The notes beneath the pieces were generated by a model. That model was not told the DNA's origin. It did not search any database and saw nothing but the letters and a program-made list of their open reading frames with translations. This document shows, piece by piece, positions 21,853 to 33,315 of a stretch of DNA of 64,000 nucleotides (positions are counted from its first letter, which is position 1; each line of letters begins with the position of its first letter). The position numbers were made by a program, and so were the translations under genes. The stretch is taken from the NCBI GenBank assembly GCA_037367355.1, contig CM074698.1, positions 3,720,001-3,784,000 of the forward strand. Reading direction: 5' to 3'. The stretch is from Neoscytalidium dimidiatum. Its lineage: Eukaryota > Ascomycota > Dothideomycetes > Botryosphaeriales > Botryosphaeriaceae.

Positions 21853-23213
21853 TTAGAGTTCGTCATCGTCCGTCGTTTCATCTTCATCGACCCGTTCTGC
21901 CGTGTCCGGCGCCGTCTTGATAGGCTCGTTCGACATCTGCTTGCTCTGCTGCTTCTTTGCAAACGGTAGTTCTCTGCGAGGAGGCGGTGCGTCTGCGGTT
22001 TGCCCTTGGGGAGAGCTGCCGCCCCCCGTTGCTGTCTCGATAGCTTTACCTTTGGAACCGACGCCACTTTTTGTCGGGCGTGAAGCAGGCATGGCATCGA
22101 AGTCTTCATCGTCCTCGTCCTCGGTCTCATCCAGGTCAGACTTTTCCGGGGTGATGGGCTCAGCGAATTCCTCGTCTTCTTCCTGCTTGGCCTCTGCTTC
22201 ATGCTGGTCGACATGCATGCGTGAAGCTTCGTCGATTTCTGACTCAGTATCAGTGCCCGCCGTCTTCCCGTTTGCCTTGCGTTTGGACGCCCGGGATGGC
22301 CCGGCCTTGCGGGGCCGACTACGCCTCGTGGAACCCCTGGCCTGCTCAACAGCTGCCGCTGTTTCGCCGTTAGCTTTTATCAGAATGGTGCGGTCGGGGA
22401 AGACGCACCTGCGGCAGGATCCACCTTTGCGCCTGCGAGCAAGCGCTGCTGATCCCTGATCTTTAGCTTCTTCGCGTTCAGAAGCTCCTGGAACTTTGCC
22501 AGAAGGGCGTTCTCATGGTCGTGCTTGGCCTGAATCAAGTCGTCGAGCTGCAATTTGAGTTTGCTGATTGTGACCTGCTGCGCCTCGTACTTGTTTTGGA
22601 GCTCGCGAGCCTCGTCGCGCGCAGCCGACGCGGCATCGACGGCGATCGCGGTCCATTCGAAGAACTCAATCTCCGTCTCGCGATCCTCGGCCATTGGGAT
22701 TGCTCCCAGCCGTTGCTGCGGAGAGATCAGGCTATGTAAACAATGACGTCAACGCCGCGACTCACCGTGATACCCTGGATATTCTTCCGCACCGTGATGC
22801 TCAGCTGCTGATCGGCCACGGACGCGACGATTTCCACGCTCTCGAGCAGCTCCGCGTCATGCCCACCCACCGAGTTTTGCAGGAGGCTGCTGCGAAGTAT
22901 TGTTTCCCACTCATGATCGTCGCTGGCATTGTGCTTGCGGTCACGGAACTTCCTGATTTGAGACTGGCGAACTGTGCAGTTTTGGGCCACGTCGTCAGCG
23001 TGAAACGCGCGGCGACGTCAGGGCGGGCAAGATGGAGTGAGTCTGCTACTTACTTGAAGCTGCGAAGACGTTCTCGCCCTCAGTGCCGACGAGCTTGACG
23101 TCGAGGGGCTGGGGGCCGGCGGGTTCGACGGAGACAAGTGCGTAAGCGGCAGCGGCTTCGCGTTGCGAGTCGACGTCGGTCCTTCGGATGCGCAGAATCT
23201 TCTTTGCAGCCAT
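21853..23213 (-). CDS. XRCC4/Lif1 homologue, non-homologous end joining
   Basis: XRCC4 (yeast Lif1) holds DNA ligase IV at double-strand breaks in the nucleus. Four exons, 23213-23054, 22971-22766, 22715-22409 and 22358-21853, join to 392 residues. Introns are GTAAGT/CAG, GTGAGT/CAG and GTGCGT/CAG. The N-terminal head (about 1-120) includes the conserved IRQSQIRKFR and SDDHEWETIL blocks, then LSITVRKNIQGIT and, after the second intron, QRLGAI and FFEWTAIAV. A long coiled coil follows at about 146-205 (ELQNKYEAQQVTISKLKLQL), ending in KLKIRDQQRLL, the ligase-binding stalk region in this family. The tail is basic then very acidic (KRKANGK..., DETEDEDDEDF) and probably disordered. The assignment rests on the head-plus-stalk pattern known from fungal XRCC4 proteins. 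It is divergent from the Byr4 gene. Confidence 0.88.
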
Positions 23214-24107
23214 GGCGTCGCGGCGTGACTGGTGTGCGATAAATGGTGCAAGGCGCGGCGCGGCGGGAACGGAGCCGACAGAATTTTTGCGTGCCGGATG
23301 GGATGTACTTATGAAACTGGAACGGTTCGAGCCGGGCGAGGATGGCGGACGGCGATGCCTGGAGAATCCTTGCGACAGCAACAGTGACGCTGGCAGGTGG
23401 CAGCAACGTATGGTGGTGGGTGGCCTGCTGCCTGCGGCCTCTACTGCGGCCTTTCCTGCGGCCTGCTGAGCACGGTCGCCAGGAACAGCAGCAGTAGCAG
23501 CGTCTGGCGTGGGGTTGCGGGCAGGTGTGGTCTGTGGTGCCCTGACAGGACCAGACAGGCCGGGCCAGGGCCGGGCGACGCGTGTTACAATACGACGAGA
23601 TGTGCGCCCGCGTGTCTGAGGCGCAATCGCTGAAGCAGGCCGCGGACGCGCGAACGCTGCGGCAGCCCAGGCCGGCGCGGGCAGGCGCAGCGCCCTCTCG
23701 TCGCCATTGACGGCGGCCCGGCGGCCAAGCATCCACGCACAGGCACAGGCGCGCAAGTGCAGGCACCTGGCGATACAGGAACAGGCGCAGGGCGAGGGCC
23801 ACCACGGCGGGCTGCGGGCATGCAGCGCGCGCGGGCCGGACGAGCTGGTCGCGTTTGCTGGGCTCCACTCCATAAAAACACGGCGCGCCCGTGCCAGGCA
23901 CCGCCGATCAGAGACACGCGCTTGCTGAGCCGGCTTCCCTTGGGCATCCGTGACTGGCCTGCTGGCGGGCGAAAGCAACGCGCACGGAGCCCTTGGCGTA
24001 AAGGACCCTGTCGACCTGCCACCCATTACCGACAGCGATCGCAGCACGCTGCACCTCCAACCTCATATCCTCTACACCCTTCCGGGCTGCGCGCCCCAGA
24101 CCTGAGC
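23214..24107. promoter_or_regulatory. Shared bidirectional promoter, XRCC4 / Byr4
   Basis: The 894 GC-rich bases lie between divergent start codons. Several long open frames cross it, including an upstream extension of the Byr4 frame from 23757, but they look like products of GC-rich composition. No clear TATA box was found. Confidence 0.45.
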
Positions 24108-26820
24108 ATGGCCTCGCTCCACCGAGGCAGCTTTCGCGAGCGCGCCGCCCAAATGCCACAGCCCATCGAGAGCTGGGACGACGACGCCGACTTCCAGGGC
24201 GACCTGTTCGTCCAGAGCGCCTCGTCGCACGCCGCACACTCGCGCTCGTCGCGCGCCCAGTCGCTCCGCTCCGAGTCAGTCGCCGGCGAGGAGGACTGGC
24301 AGGTCCTGCTGGCGCCCGACGACGAAGCCTCGACCAAAGATGCCATTTCCTCTGCCAAACACGCCGGAATCCCCATTCCCACCTCTGTGCCCTCGTCGGC
24401 TCTTCTCGGTGGCACCATCAAGCGTCTAGGGAAGAAGCCATCCCGGCAGAAGATCCACCAGGACGACGACTGGGCCGACGACCTCGAGCTGCCCGGCCCA
24501 AGCTCGGGCACGCTGAAATTAAAGACTCCTCAACCGCCCGCCACGCCGTCCCAAGACGACGATGAATTCGAAGACTGGGCTGAAGGCGGTTCCCTAGGCA
24601 TCCGGTTCGGCGGCACACGACGCGATACACGCACCCGCGGCTCTTCGGTGTCTGCTGCCATGAGCCCAAGCCTTGGTAGCTGCATGACGCTCGAGAGTGA
24701 AGATGACGACTTCGGCGGCCTCGTGCTCCCCAAGGAGCCTGTCGATTTCAATGCCATGCTTCGCAAGCGCCGCGAAGCCGAGACCGACGATGAGAAGACT
24801 CCCCAGCCCGAGCCACGCCCTCCGCAGGAAACCGCTACCGCTCCCGAGCAACCGGACGAGAAGGAAGTTCCAGCAGAACCCACCCCGTTGCATCCAGCTG
24901 AAGAAAGCGCACCCCGCCCAGATCAGGAAGTCCTGCCTGAGGCCCAAGCTCAACCCCAATTCCAATCCGAGCCCGAGCTGGAACTTACGCCGCAGCCCGC
25001 GCCGCAACAACAACCAATGCCACTCGCAACATTAAAAGCCGTACCCGAAGACGATGATTTCTTCGCTGACATCGAGATGGGCCCTGGAGAAGCACTGGAC
25101 CCAGGCAAACTGACCATGAACCGCAACGTCAAGCTCCAATCAAACAAGCCAGCGACTGCCAGTGTTCGCACTACCACGACCCTTACATTCACGGACAAGC
25201 CGGGTGTCTCTTCTACCTCTCGTATACCTCGGCCAATGGCTCCTGTAGCCCCTCGATCCCGCCTCGATCCAGTGTATGAGTCTGGTGCCACTCAGCACAA
25301 CCGCCACAGTCGGGCAGGTCCCACCACTACCAACGCCCAGCTCCTGAGAGCCAAACGGTCTGCTCCAGTGCTTCGCAGTGATTACAAGCCCAACAATAAA
25401 CAGCCGAGTAAACCGTTCCTTCCAGCAGGTGTATCGACCAGACAGTCGCAGCATATCACCGCAAAGTCCTCAACAGGCCATCTCCGCCGCGATTCAGATC
25501 CTCGCTCTCACTCTCCGACTCCTCGTGCGTATTCGAGACTCTCCCATCAAACCGAAACGCCGAGTCGCTCTGGGAACAGGAAGGACATTGCCCCAGCTTC
25601 TCTCGTCAGAGAGGCTCAAACCAAGCGCATGTTCACGAAGCCGGCACGAAAGCGCAACTTTGGCGACGGCTCTGAGCTCGATGCATTTGATGATCTACCT
25701 ACATCAAGCACAAAGGAGAGCAAATATGTCAAGCAGCCGTCCAATCGCCAGCCATCAAAGATGATCCGGCAAGTTAGCCACAGCAAGCTGTCAGTCAATC
25801 CGGAGCGGATACAAACACCTCAACCTCCGCCTACGCCGAAGCGAACGCTTCAGCGCGAGAACACGCCCAGCCTGCCCAGCTTCGCACGTGACACTGCCTC
25901 CAGTCGGATAGCCAGAGAAGAGCGTCTTGGTGGGCCGAAGCGACGGCCAGACTCTGGACCATTGATGCCGATAAATACTAACTGGAAAGCACAAGTTGCT
26001 GCGCGGAGTCCGCAAACAAGCCCGCAGGCGAATCGTAAAAGAGGGACAGGACAAAAGCCCTACTTGATTAAGCAGATGAACACACCAGCTGTCAAGAGTA
26101 CGTTCCCCTGGCATGGTGACGACATATTTTCCACACTGACGCCTATAATGTATAGATGAGAAAGGAATGACATACAATCCCGTACTCCACCGGTGGGAGG
26201 GTAACGAAGCTGCGCTGGCACGTTTTTCTTCCACAGCGGTGCAGGAAGCCAAGCGCCCTCGCATGGCCTCTCACTCGCACTCATATTCTCATCCTCACAT
26301 CCCGACGCATCATCACACGCGTTCGACCCCATCATTGCCAACCCCTGCATCTGCACCTAATGCTAGCTCACCACCCCGGCCTGCTCTTATCTCGCACATC
26401 TCTTCTTCTCGTGGTGTCCAGGTTGAAAAGGGCATGGTGTTTGACCCACGTAAGATGTGCTGGCTCAAGATGGACCCTCGTAACACTGGCCCGCTGTCTC
26501 CGACGGCCTCTATCGGCGATGAGTCTGATCCGTTCGCCGATATTGAGGACCTGAAAGACGAAAACGATGTCGGTGCTGGTTCCGGTGGCTACTTTGCGCA
26601 CCCAGGAGGCCCCAGCGTCGCACAGACCCCAATGGATAGTTTCGTCTCCGAAGAGTTCGACCTTGGACCTGGCTTCATCAGACGCCAGCGAGAAGAGGAG
26701 GAGGTATGGAGGAGAAGAGTGGAAGGTTGGGTTGGTGAGAGAAGAGAGAGCCTTGGCGATGACTGGCGATGGGCGATCAGGGATCTCTCCATCGAGATGG
26801 CCGAGCACCTCCCACGGTAA
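24108..26820 (+). CDS. Byr4/Bfa1-type mitotic exit / septation regulator
   Basis: Byr4 (Bfa1 in yeast) pairs with the GAP Cdc16/Bub2 at spindle pole bodies to restrain the Spg1/Tem1 GTPase and delay septation until mitosis is complete. Two exons, 24108-26097 and 26156-26820, join to 884 residues; the intron is GTACGT...TAG. The signature PIESWDDD (residues 19-26) near the N-terminus and the C-terminal blocks NEKGMTYNPVLHRWEGNE (across the splice) and GMVFDPRKMCWLKM are characteristic. The middle is long, Pro/Ser/Glu-rich and disordered, as usual for the family. The end has a charged helix (RRQREEEEVWRRRVEGWV). An in-frame Met exists at 23757, but MASLHRGSF just before the signature is the better start. 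No key block is missing. Confidence 0.9.
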
Positions 26821-29800
26821 AGCTTTGGTGTTCCCCTGCCAGTTACTCCCAGTTTTGCGATTGCCATTTGGATTCTACGGTCGCCCATCGCCACGTCGCA
26901 TTGTCGCGACGATTTCTCACGGCCTCAGTCAAAGAAGAGAAAGAAATCATGGTACGTGGGAAGCATTATCATATATTCCCCGGTGGCGTTAGTGAGTTGT
27001 TGCTTTCAAGTTTTCCTTTTAAAGTGCGACGAGTTCCCTTTTCAAGCCACGAGTCTCATTTCAGGTATGGGATGGGATCAGGAAAGGGTTCTTTTTTACT
27101 TTTGTCATCATCATTTCTGGAGGGGCGTGGGAAAAAGGGAAAAAGATCCCCCAAACTTAACGACCTGTTCACGACCGCGATACACCCATACAAAGCCTTA
27201 ACGACTGGATTACGACGAGAGTTTCACGATGATCATGGGAATTTTTCTGGTTCTTTTTGAAATGGTTTTCTTGCTTTACGCTTTCTTCAGTTGCTTTTTG
27301 TTTTTATCTTCTAGTTCGAGTCGATTTGTTCTTTTTCGCTTCGTCGGACTCGTTGATCATAATGGCGGAGGCCGGTTTGTGTTCATGTTAGGATTCGCCG
27401 CTTGCATGCGTGTGTGGGAAGGTAGATTAACGCGGTGGCTGGCAGGGCAGAAGAACGGGCATAGCGTTGGGCATCAAGGGAGAGACAACGGGATCGCGGG
27501 TTGGGTAGAAGATGGCCTGATTGAGCGTTGAAGGGTCCGAAGAGAGGCTTTGCATCGATCACTCTTATTTTGGTGGTTCTATCTCCGATTATTTCGCTGC
27601 GGAAACGGGATGTGAATGGCTGGAGAGGTGGAAGGTACCCTTTTTCTCTCTGCGTCTTTGCTGTTTGCTTTTTCCTGTCCTTGGTTCCTCCTTTCGCGCT
27701 CGGTAATCTGATATACCACTAGGGTATTCGATGGAATGATTTCGTCCTGCTGCGACTTTATTTTTTTTTTTTTTGGAGTTGATGTGAAATTCACATCTTT
27801 ACTTAACGGTGTTGTTCGTGTACACAGGTAGGCCATAGTCATGTCACCCATTCGCCTTTGCTTGCTTTTTGCTGATCGTCTTGGTGGTTCTGGAATCAGC
27901 TGATCATCGGGAACAATGTCCAATCTATTTGAGATGCCGACCTTTTCCCTTCCCAAAGCGACTCCGACCGGAAGTATCTGTGTGATCGACGATTGGAGTG
28001 ATGAATGCCCTTCACCTCTATGCTTTGCGTCGGATGTATGTACCGAGGCTATTCCCCTCGTCCCTGCGTGCGGAGGTATTGGGGTTCCGGCAGATAGCTT
28101 GCTCTTTCTTCCGTCCTTGGATTAACGCAGTATACTCCCGATGATGACGATGGCGGCACTTGGTCGCGCCCACGTCTGGTTGGGGGAGGAGGAAGAGGGA
28201 GGGGGGGAAACTGCATAAAGAGCACGTGCTTCCGTGTTTGAGGATGCTCCGGATGAGGGGAAGTGCGGGCTTGGAAGGTTGGGTTTGCCTTGCTTGCGGT
28301 TGGAGGCACGCGTGCGAGACGCGTTCAGCACGCGGGTGCGGGGTTTGCCGACTCTTTCTTTCTGCTTCTATCCGGGCTGAAGGCTGGAGTGGCACTGGTT
28401 CGTTTTTCAGAGTTTCCAGTCTCGGATAGTCGCTATGAGTGAACGGTGGAGTTCCCGGTAGAGGCACTGCTCCTTACCGCTTCAATATTTTTTTTTTTTT
28501 GCTAAATCTTTGTTTTTGGTCGCCGGCGCCTTTACCTTCAAGATAGCGTCTGCCGGAGGAGGGCTGGTGTGCCACACTGCCATCGACGGCACTCTCAGGC
28601 TGCGCGGATCGGCGCGGCGCGGCGGGTCTGCTCGACGCGGGAGTGAAGGTTGGTTGGGTCGCAAAACAAGTTCTTGGTGAGTCGTCCCGTCGTTTCAGAG
28701 CGTAATCTAGAACTACTTTCTTTTTCAGCTCGAGTGTTGGGCTCATGGATGTCTAGGGTAGTACGGGTTACGAGATGGTCTTGTGATTGGAGGTTGGTTT
28801 GCCTATAGGTGAGTGGCATATACGTGGTACTTCGTTACTAGCTTTGCTGACCGGACAAGGCTGTCTGAGTCGTGGATGGTATGTCGTGATTGGAGGAAGC
28901 ATGGATCAATGTGAACTGAAATGCACTAGTGTTCTATCCTGGCGAGAAGTTGAGTCTCACTTCAGCGCAATTGTGATATCTAGCAGCTTGCTAACCCGAG
29001 TGAGAAAGTTAAACCATTCAGGAGACTTTCCGGACCCTGGTTCCAAAGCGGATGGTGCTTATGTGCATGAGACCTTAACCTACGAATCTTGATGCCGGCG
29101 GAGAAGCTTTCAACCAATACAATCCATGACCGCCTCGTGGAGTCCCACACACTCCAACGGAAGAAGAAGGAATCAGCCACGATTTATCACTGGCCCCTGC
29201 TCCGCTCCGCCGAATTCATCGAGCTGACTTCGGCAACACCCGAACTGTGCCGCTTTCTTGTATCCACTACGGATCGGACCGACTCCCTACCTTATAACTC
29301 CTCTCCCATTCCAATACCACAGTAAAACCCACAAGCTTCTGTGTTGACACAATCAGGCTTTTCCGTTGACTCTCCTGTGAAGAGTATCTATAAACCCTGC
29401 TGTAAATATGGGCAGGTACGTCTGTTGTAATGTGTGTTTTCCTATTTTCAGTAAGAATTCGGCTCAACAAGCATCTCAATCTGACACCGGCGCTCGGCTC
29501 GTTCGGCGTCATAATCTCGAACACCTGACAGGGAGTAGCCACGAGTTCGTGTAGTGATATCTGGGGAACAGAAAGCTCTTGAGCAGCAGCGATTTGCGGA
29601 TGGACTCTATTTTACAAGGGTTGGTCGGAATCGTGGAAAGAATAACCGGCTAGTACCTGCAATATTCCTTACCCGACCTTCGTATGTAATATGGAGTGGA
29701 GCGAGGACAGAGTAATCCGGGTGCAACTCCGTTTGGCACGGACTAAGAAGTATCGTTCGTAATTGGGGGGACCCACTGCGGCACTGTCATGAACCAGAGT

Positions 29801-30033
29801 GGTGGGACGCAAACCCTCCCAAAATGGCCTTCGAATCCACATCGATAAGGCCGAGACGTGTCACTCAAGCACATGAAATTTTGGGAGTCAGGGGTGATGA
29901 GGCACAGCACATGGAGAGGTTGTGCTTAAATACAAGGTGGATAGAGGCCGACTGATCTGGGGAAGGCTTGATATTTGCGGACCTTTGTTTCTACTTTCAC
30001 AAAGCAAACAAAGAAAAAGAGAAAAAGGACAAG
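26821..30033. other. Long intergenic region, no gene seen
   Basis: About 3.2 kb. T runs lie near 27757-27774 and 28487-28500. The first part is probably the Byr4 3' UTR. No protein-like frame was found. CTTAAATAC at 29925-29933, about 105 bases before the acyltransferase start, is a possible TATA-like element. Confidence 0.45.
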
Positions 30034-31473
30034 ATGCCTCACAGCCAGCCTCGGAGGGAAACGAGAGCGATCCGAGTCGTCGACTTGGTGAAGGACCCCG
30101 GAGAAGAGGTGTTCCCTGTTAGCGATCTCGACTGCATCATGCCGAAGATGTACGTCCCAATCACTTCAACTTACAGACTCAAAGAACGTATCGATCGTGA
30201 GGAGATCATCACAAACTTATGCGAAGGTCTTAAGAAGACCATGGGTGAATACCGGTTCCTTGCAGGTCTTCTGGAGACGGATTCAAAGGGTAAACTAGTC
30301 GTCCGGCGTACCCCAGACCAAGCCGACTTCCACGTCGAGATCAATTACTTGGAACATGTGGACTTTCCATCTTACTCTGAGCTGGAGAAGCGTGACTTCC
30401 CCGTCACCGAGCTCAACGAGCGGCTCCTACCACCAGATTTCACTCCTTGTTCGGCTCCGACAACAGAAAAAGGCGTAGCAGTTAGTATGGTACAACTCAA
30501 CTTTATACGCGGTGGTGTCATTATCGGAGCCGCGTTCCATCACATATGCGTGGATGCAAAGGGGCTTGACGCAGTCATGAGCAGATGGGCAGCCAACTCA
30601 CTGGCCATCACGAGAAACACTTCAGCTCCACCATTCGACCCGAGTTGCCTGGACATATCCAGGCTCAATTCGACCACACCACTCACGAAGGACCAGGTTT
30701 CTGAAGTAGAAGCAAGAATACGTTCCCTAAAGTACGCCGACGAACTCCCATCCGTTGACCTGGAGCCCGGCGACATGGGCCAAGCCATCTTCCACTTCCG
30801 CAACAGCAGCCTCGCCGAGCTCAAAGCCGCGGCGACGCTCCACGAGCCCGGCCAATGGATATCGACGTGCGACGCCGTCGCGGCGCTGATGTGGCGCTGC
30901 GTGGCGCGCGCGCGCCTGGACTTCCTCGGGCTGAAGGCCGACAACCCGCAGCCGGTCGTGCTCGAGCACTCGCTCAACGTCCGCGACTACGTCCAGCCCG
31001 ACCCCGTGCCGGACGAGTACCCGGGCAACACGGTGTCCTTCTCGTGCGTCGAGACTAGCTTGGACCGCCTGCTCGCACCAGACGCGCTGCCGGCGCACGC
31101 GGCGCTGGTGCGCGCCGCCGTCGACAAGTGGCGCTCGTGGAGCATCATCAAGGACACGATGGACTACGTCGCGTCTTTCCCTAACCGCGCCGGCATCCAG
31201 TTCAACCTCGACATCATCAAGGGCATCGACGCGGTCGTGACGAACTGGCGCGTGTTGTCGGCGTACCGAACGTGGGACTTTGGGTTCGGCACTCTGCAGG
31301 CGCTGCGGTGGGCGACGCCGGTGTTCGACGGGTACATTTTCTTTCTTCCGCAGCGCCCGAAGGACGATCCGGAGGAGGGGATTGAGGTCTACCTCGGGCT
31401 GGAGAAGAGCTGCATGGCGAGGTTGCTGCAGGATGAGGAGCTGGCCAAGTGGGCTGAGGTGAGAGGGCAGTGA
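30034..31473 (+). CDS. BAHD-type acyltransferase (trichothecene 3-O-acetyltransferase-like)
   Basis: This single-exon gene encodes 479 residues, the normal length for PF02458-type acyl-CoA-dependent transferases. It carries the active-site HHxxxD as HHICVDAKG (His169-His170, Asp174) between the two halves. The structural DFGWG-type motif appears as WDFGFG (Asp415) near the C-terminus. These enzymes move an acyl group from CoA to a hydroxyl or amine, often in secondary metabolism or detoxification; the substrate cannot be read here. No signal peptide is seen, so a cytosolic enzyme is likely. The frame is open upstream to 29968, but MPHSQPRRE at 30034 follows a typical A-rich leader. From about 30,765 on, third positions become strongly G/C-rich, unlike the first half. 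The next gene downstream, same strand, is a GMC oxidoreductase 1.8 kb away. Confidence 0.9.
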   Translation: MPHSQPRRETRAIRVVDLVKDPGEEVFPVSDLDCIMPKMYVPITSTYRLKERIDREEIITNLCEGLKKTMGEYRFLAGLLETDSKGKLVVRRTPDQADFHVEINYLEHVDFPSYSELEKRDFPVTELNERLLPPDFTPCSAPTTEKGVAVSMVQLNFIRGGVIIGAAFHHICVDAKGLDAVMSRWAANSLAITRNTSAPPFDPSCLDISRLNSTTPLTKDQVSEVEARIRSLKYADELPSVDLEPGDMGQAIFHFRNSSLAELKAAATLHEPGQWISTCDAVAALMWRCVARARLDFLGLKADNPQPVVLEHSLNVRDYVQPDPVPDEYPGNTVSFSCVETSLDRLLAPDALPAHAALVRAAVDKWRSWSIIKDTMDYVASFPNRAGIQFNLDIIKGIDAVVTNWRVLSAYRTWDFGFGTLQALRWATPVFDGYIFFLPQRPKDDPEEGIEVYLGLEKSCMARLLQDEELAKWAEVRGQ

Positions 31474-33315
31474 TGACTTGTGTCGGTAGTTGATGTTTTT
31501 ATCTGGCTTCTGGATTCCATGGATGATGACATGTTCCAGTCTAAGAAATAGTTCCTAACGCTATGTTTCATGATCAATTCTTAACCCAAACTCACCACAG
31601 ACACATACCTATCTCAGTGATACCTGGCTGCCACTAAAGTGGTCTTAAGCTATGGACTATTTCTAGCGTCTCGACAGTTTCTTATTATTTTTTCATTTGA
31701 CCAGTAAGATCTTCGGCACACGGTCTCATAGCATCAAATCTATCACCGGCTACGTCTACATAAGTCACCTTTAGAGTCTCAAAAAGAGGGGGCGGAGAAT
31801 GAGGGGATAGCTAAGAAATGAAAGAAACGTTAGGAGACGTGATCAATAGCTGATGAACAGTCATAGCTGTGTACATGAGTCGGACTGTTCCATGTTCTTT
31901 TGGGCACTACAGAGGATGATGATGGCGTCTCCATCACATTTATATACGCAGCACAGCAGAACCAAGGCGACGATTAACTACATTGGTCTATGACTTAGTT
32001 GGTAGTCCTGACAAGCCGTTTCCGCTTGGCGTCCAAAATCAGCAGAACTTTTATTCGATATTCTCTTAGCACTATTCAGCGCAAACTTGAAAGCTTTGTG
32101 AAGAAGAGACTAAATAGCAGCGCCTTTCCGCTGACCAACGCTTACTCATCCTAAGGAAAGGATTAACTTTATTTCTCTGATCAACCCTTATTCGCACGTC
32201 GAATACTCCCATCAGTTGCTTTCTAAGCAGATATCTCGGAGACTCTTGGAAAGCAAGACTGAGCGATTATTGGGGACCCCAGGAATTGGGTTGACAAGCT
32301 TTCGCTCCGGCTATCCGGTAGCCACGGAGGAGCATTTCTCAGAAGCTGGCCCACGCTTTCGTTGTCGGAAAATATGCAAGTCAGTTGCATGCTGGACTTG
32401 GGGCCCGATCAGCAGGGACGCCACCGTTCCGGAGTCTTCGACGCCGCTGACATGCTTCAAGCTTGCCTCGTTTGAATCAGTAACGGGTTGTCCCGGCGTG
32501 CAAAATAGCCGTTTCCAGCTAGGCCCGGCTCGTGTTTCACGATTCGGGGTAAACAAATTTCCACGCAGCTGGCGGTGAATCCGACATCGCTGTGATTCTC
32601 TGCCCTATGACTACTGCCAAGCTCCCTTACCGATCCGCGCACAAAACGTTCCTAAAAACACGACATCAACAGCAGCTGCACAACAGCAAGCGTTGTTAAG
32701 TCAACCTAACGTCTTTTGCTTTCTGAAAATATTCGGACTGCTCTCGATTTTTCTAAATTTTTTTTTCCCCTGCAACTCCCTATTTTGTCCTCTTCTCCCG
32801 TCTCCAGCACCGGAATTCGGGTCGGCCAAATGTCCGCAGCAGTCGGCGAAGTCCACGATCAGCCGCCCAATCTTCCCTTCTCGTCATCGCCATTTGTCAC
32901 GCCTGACTCGCCAAGCCTTCTGAAAGTCTTGGTCCTGGCCAGCCGGACCCGAGCAACCTGCCTTGATTGATTAGATCTTCCGATAATCTGTGCTCGGGTG
33001 CCCTCCCACCACCTCTCCCAAAGCCCCATCTCGTAAAACACCCAGGCTCGCACCGTCTGGGCACCGGTCATATTCCGGCCGCGCTTTGCTACGAAGAAGC
33101 AATGGTCCGGTGCGCAGAAGGGTTTGCCCGCTGCGCTTGCGGCGTGGTGGATTGATGTAGCCCGCTTTATATGGAGGTCCATATCCATCCTTTCTCCAAC
33201 GCCAAGTGCTGGTCGGGTAGGCTGTCATTTCCTAGCCACTCCCTCCTTTCATTTTTGCCTTTTTCCTTCTTGAAGGTCTCTTCTTCATCCGTCTTCAAGA
33301 ATACGGATCCTCAAA
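31474..33315. other. Intergenic region; possible TATA box of the GMC gene
   Basis: No gene is supported in these 1.8 kb. TTATAT at about 33167-33172 lies about 145 bases before the GMC oxidoreductase start, followed by a C/T-rich leader (33232-33300), a plausible core promoter. A long T run lies near 32755-32767. Confidence 0.4.

Noticed and set aside
23757..24107. Upstream extension of the Byr4 open frame
   Set aside because: The conserved N-terminal signature begins just after the ATG at 24108; the extension is low-complexity and lies in the shared promoter.
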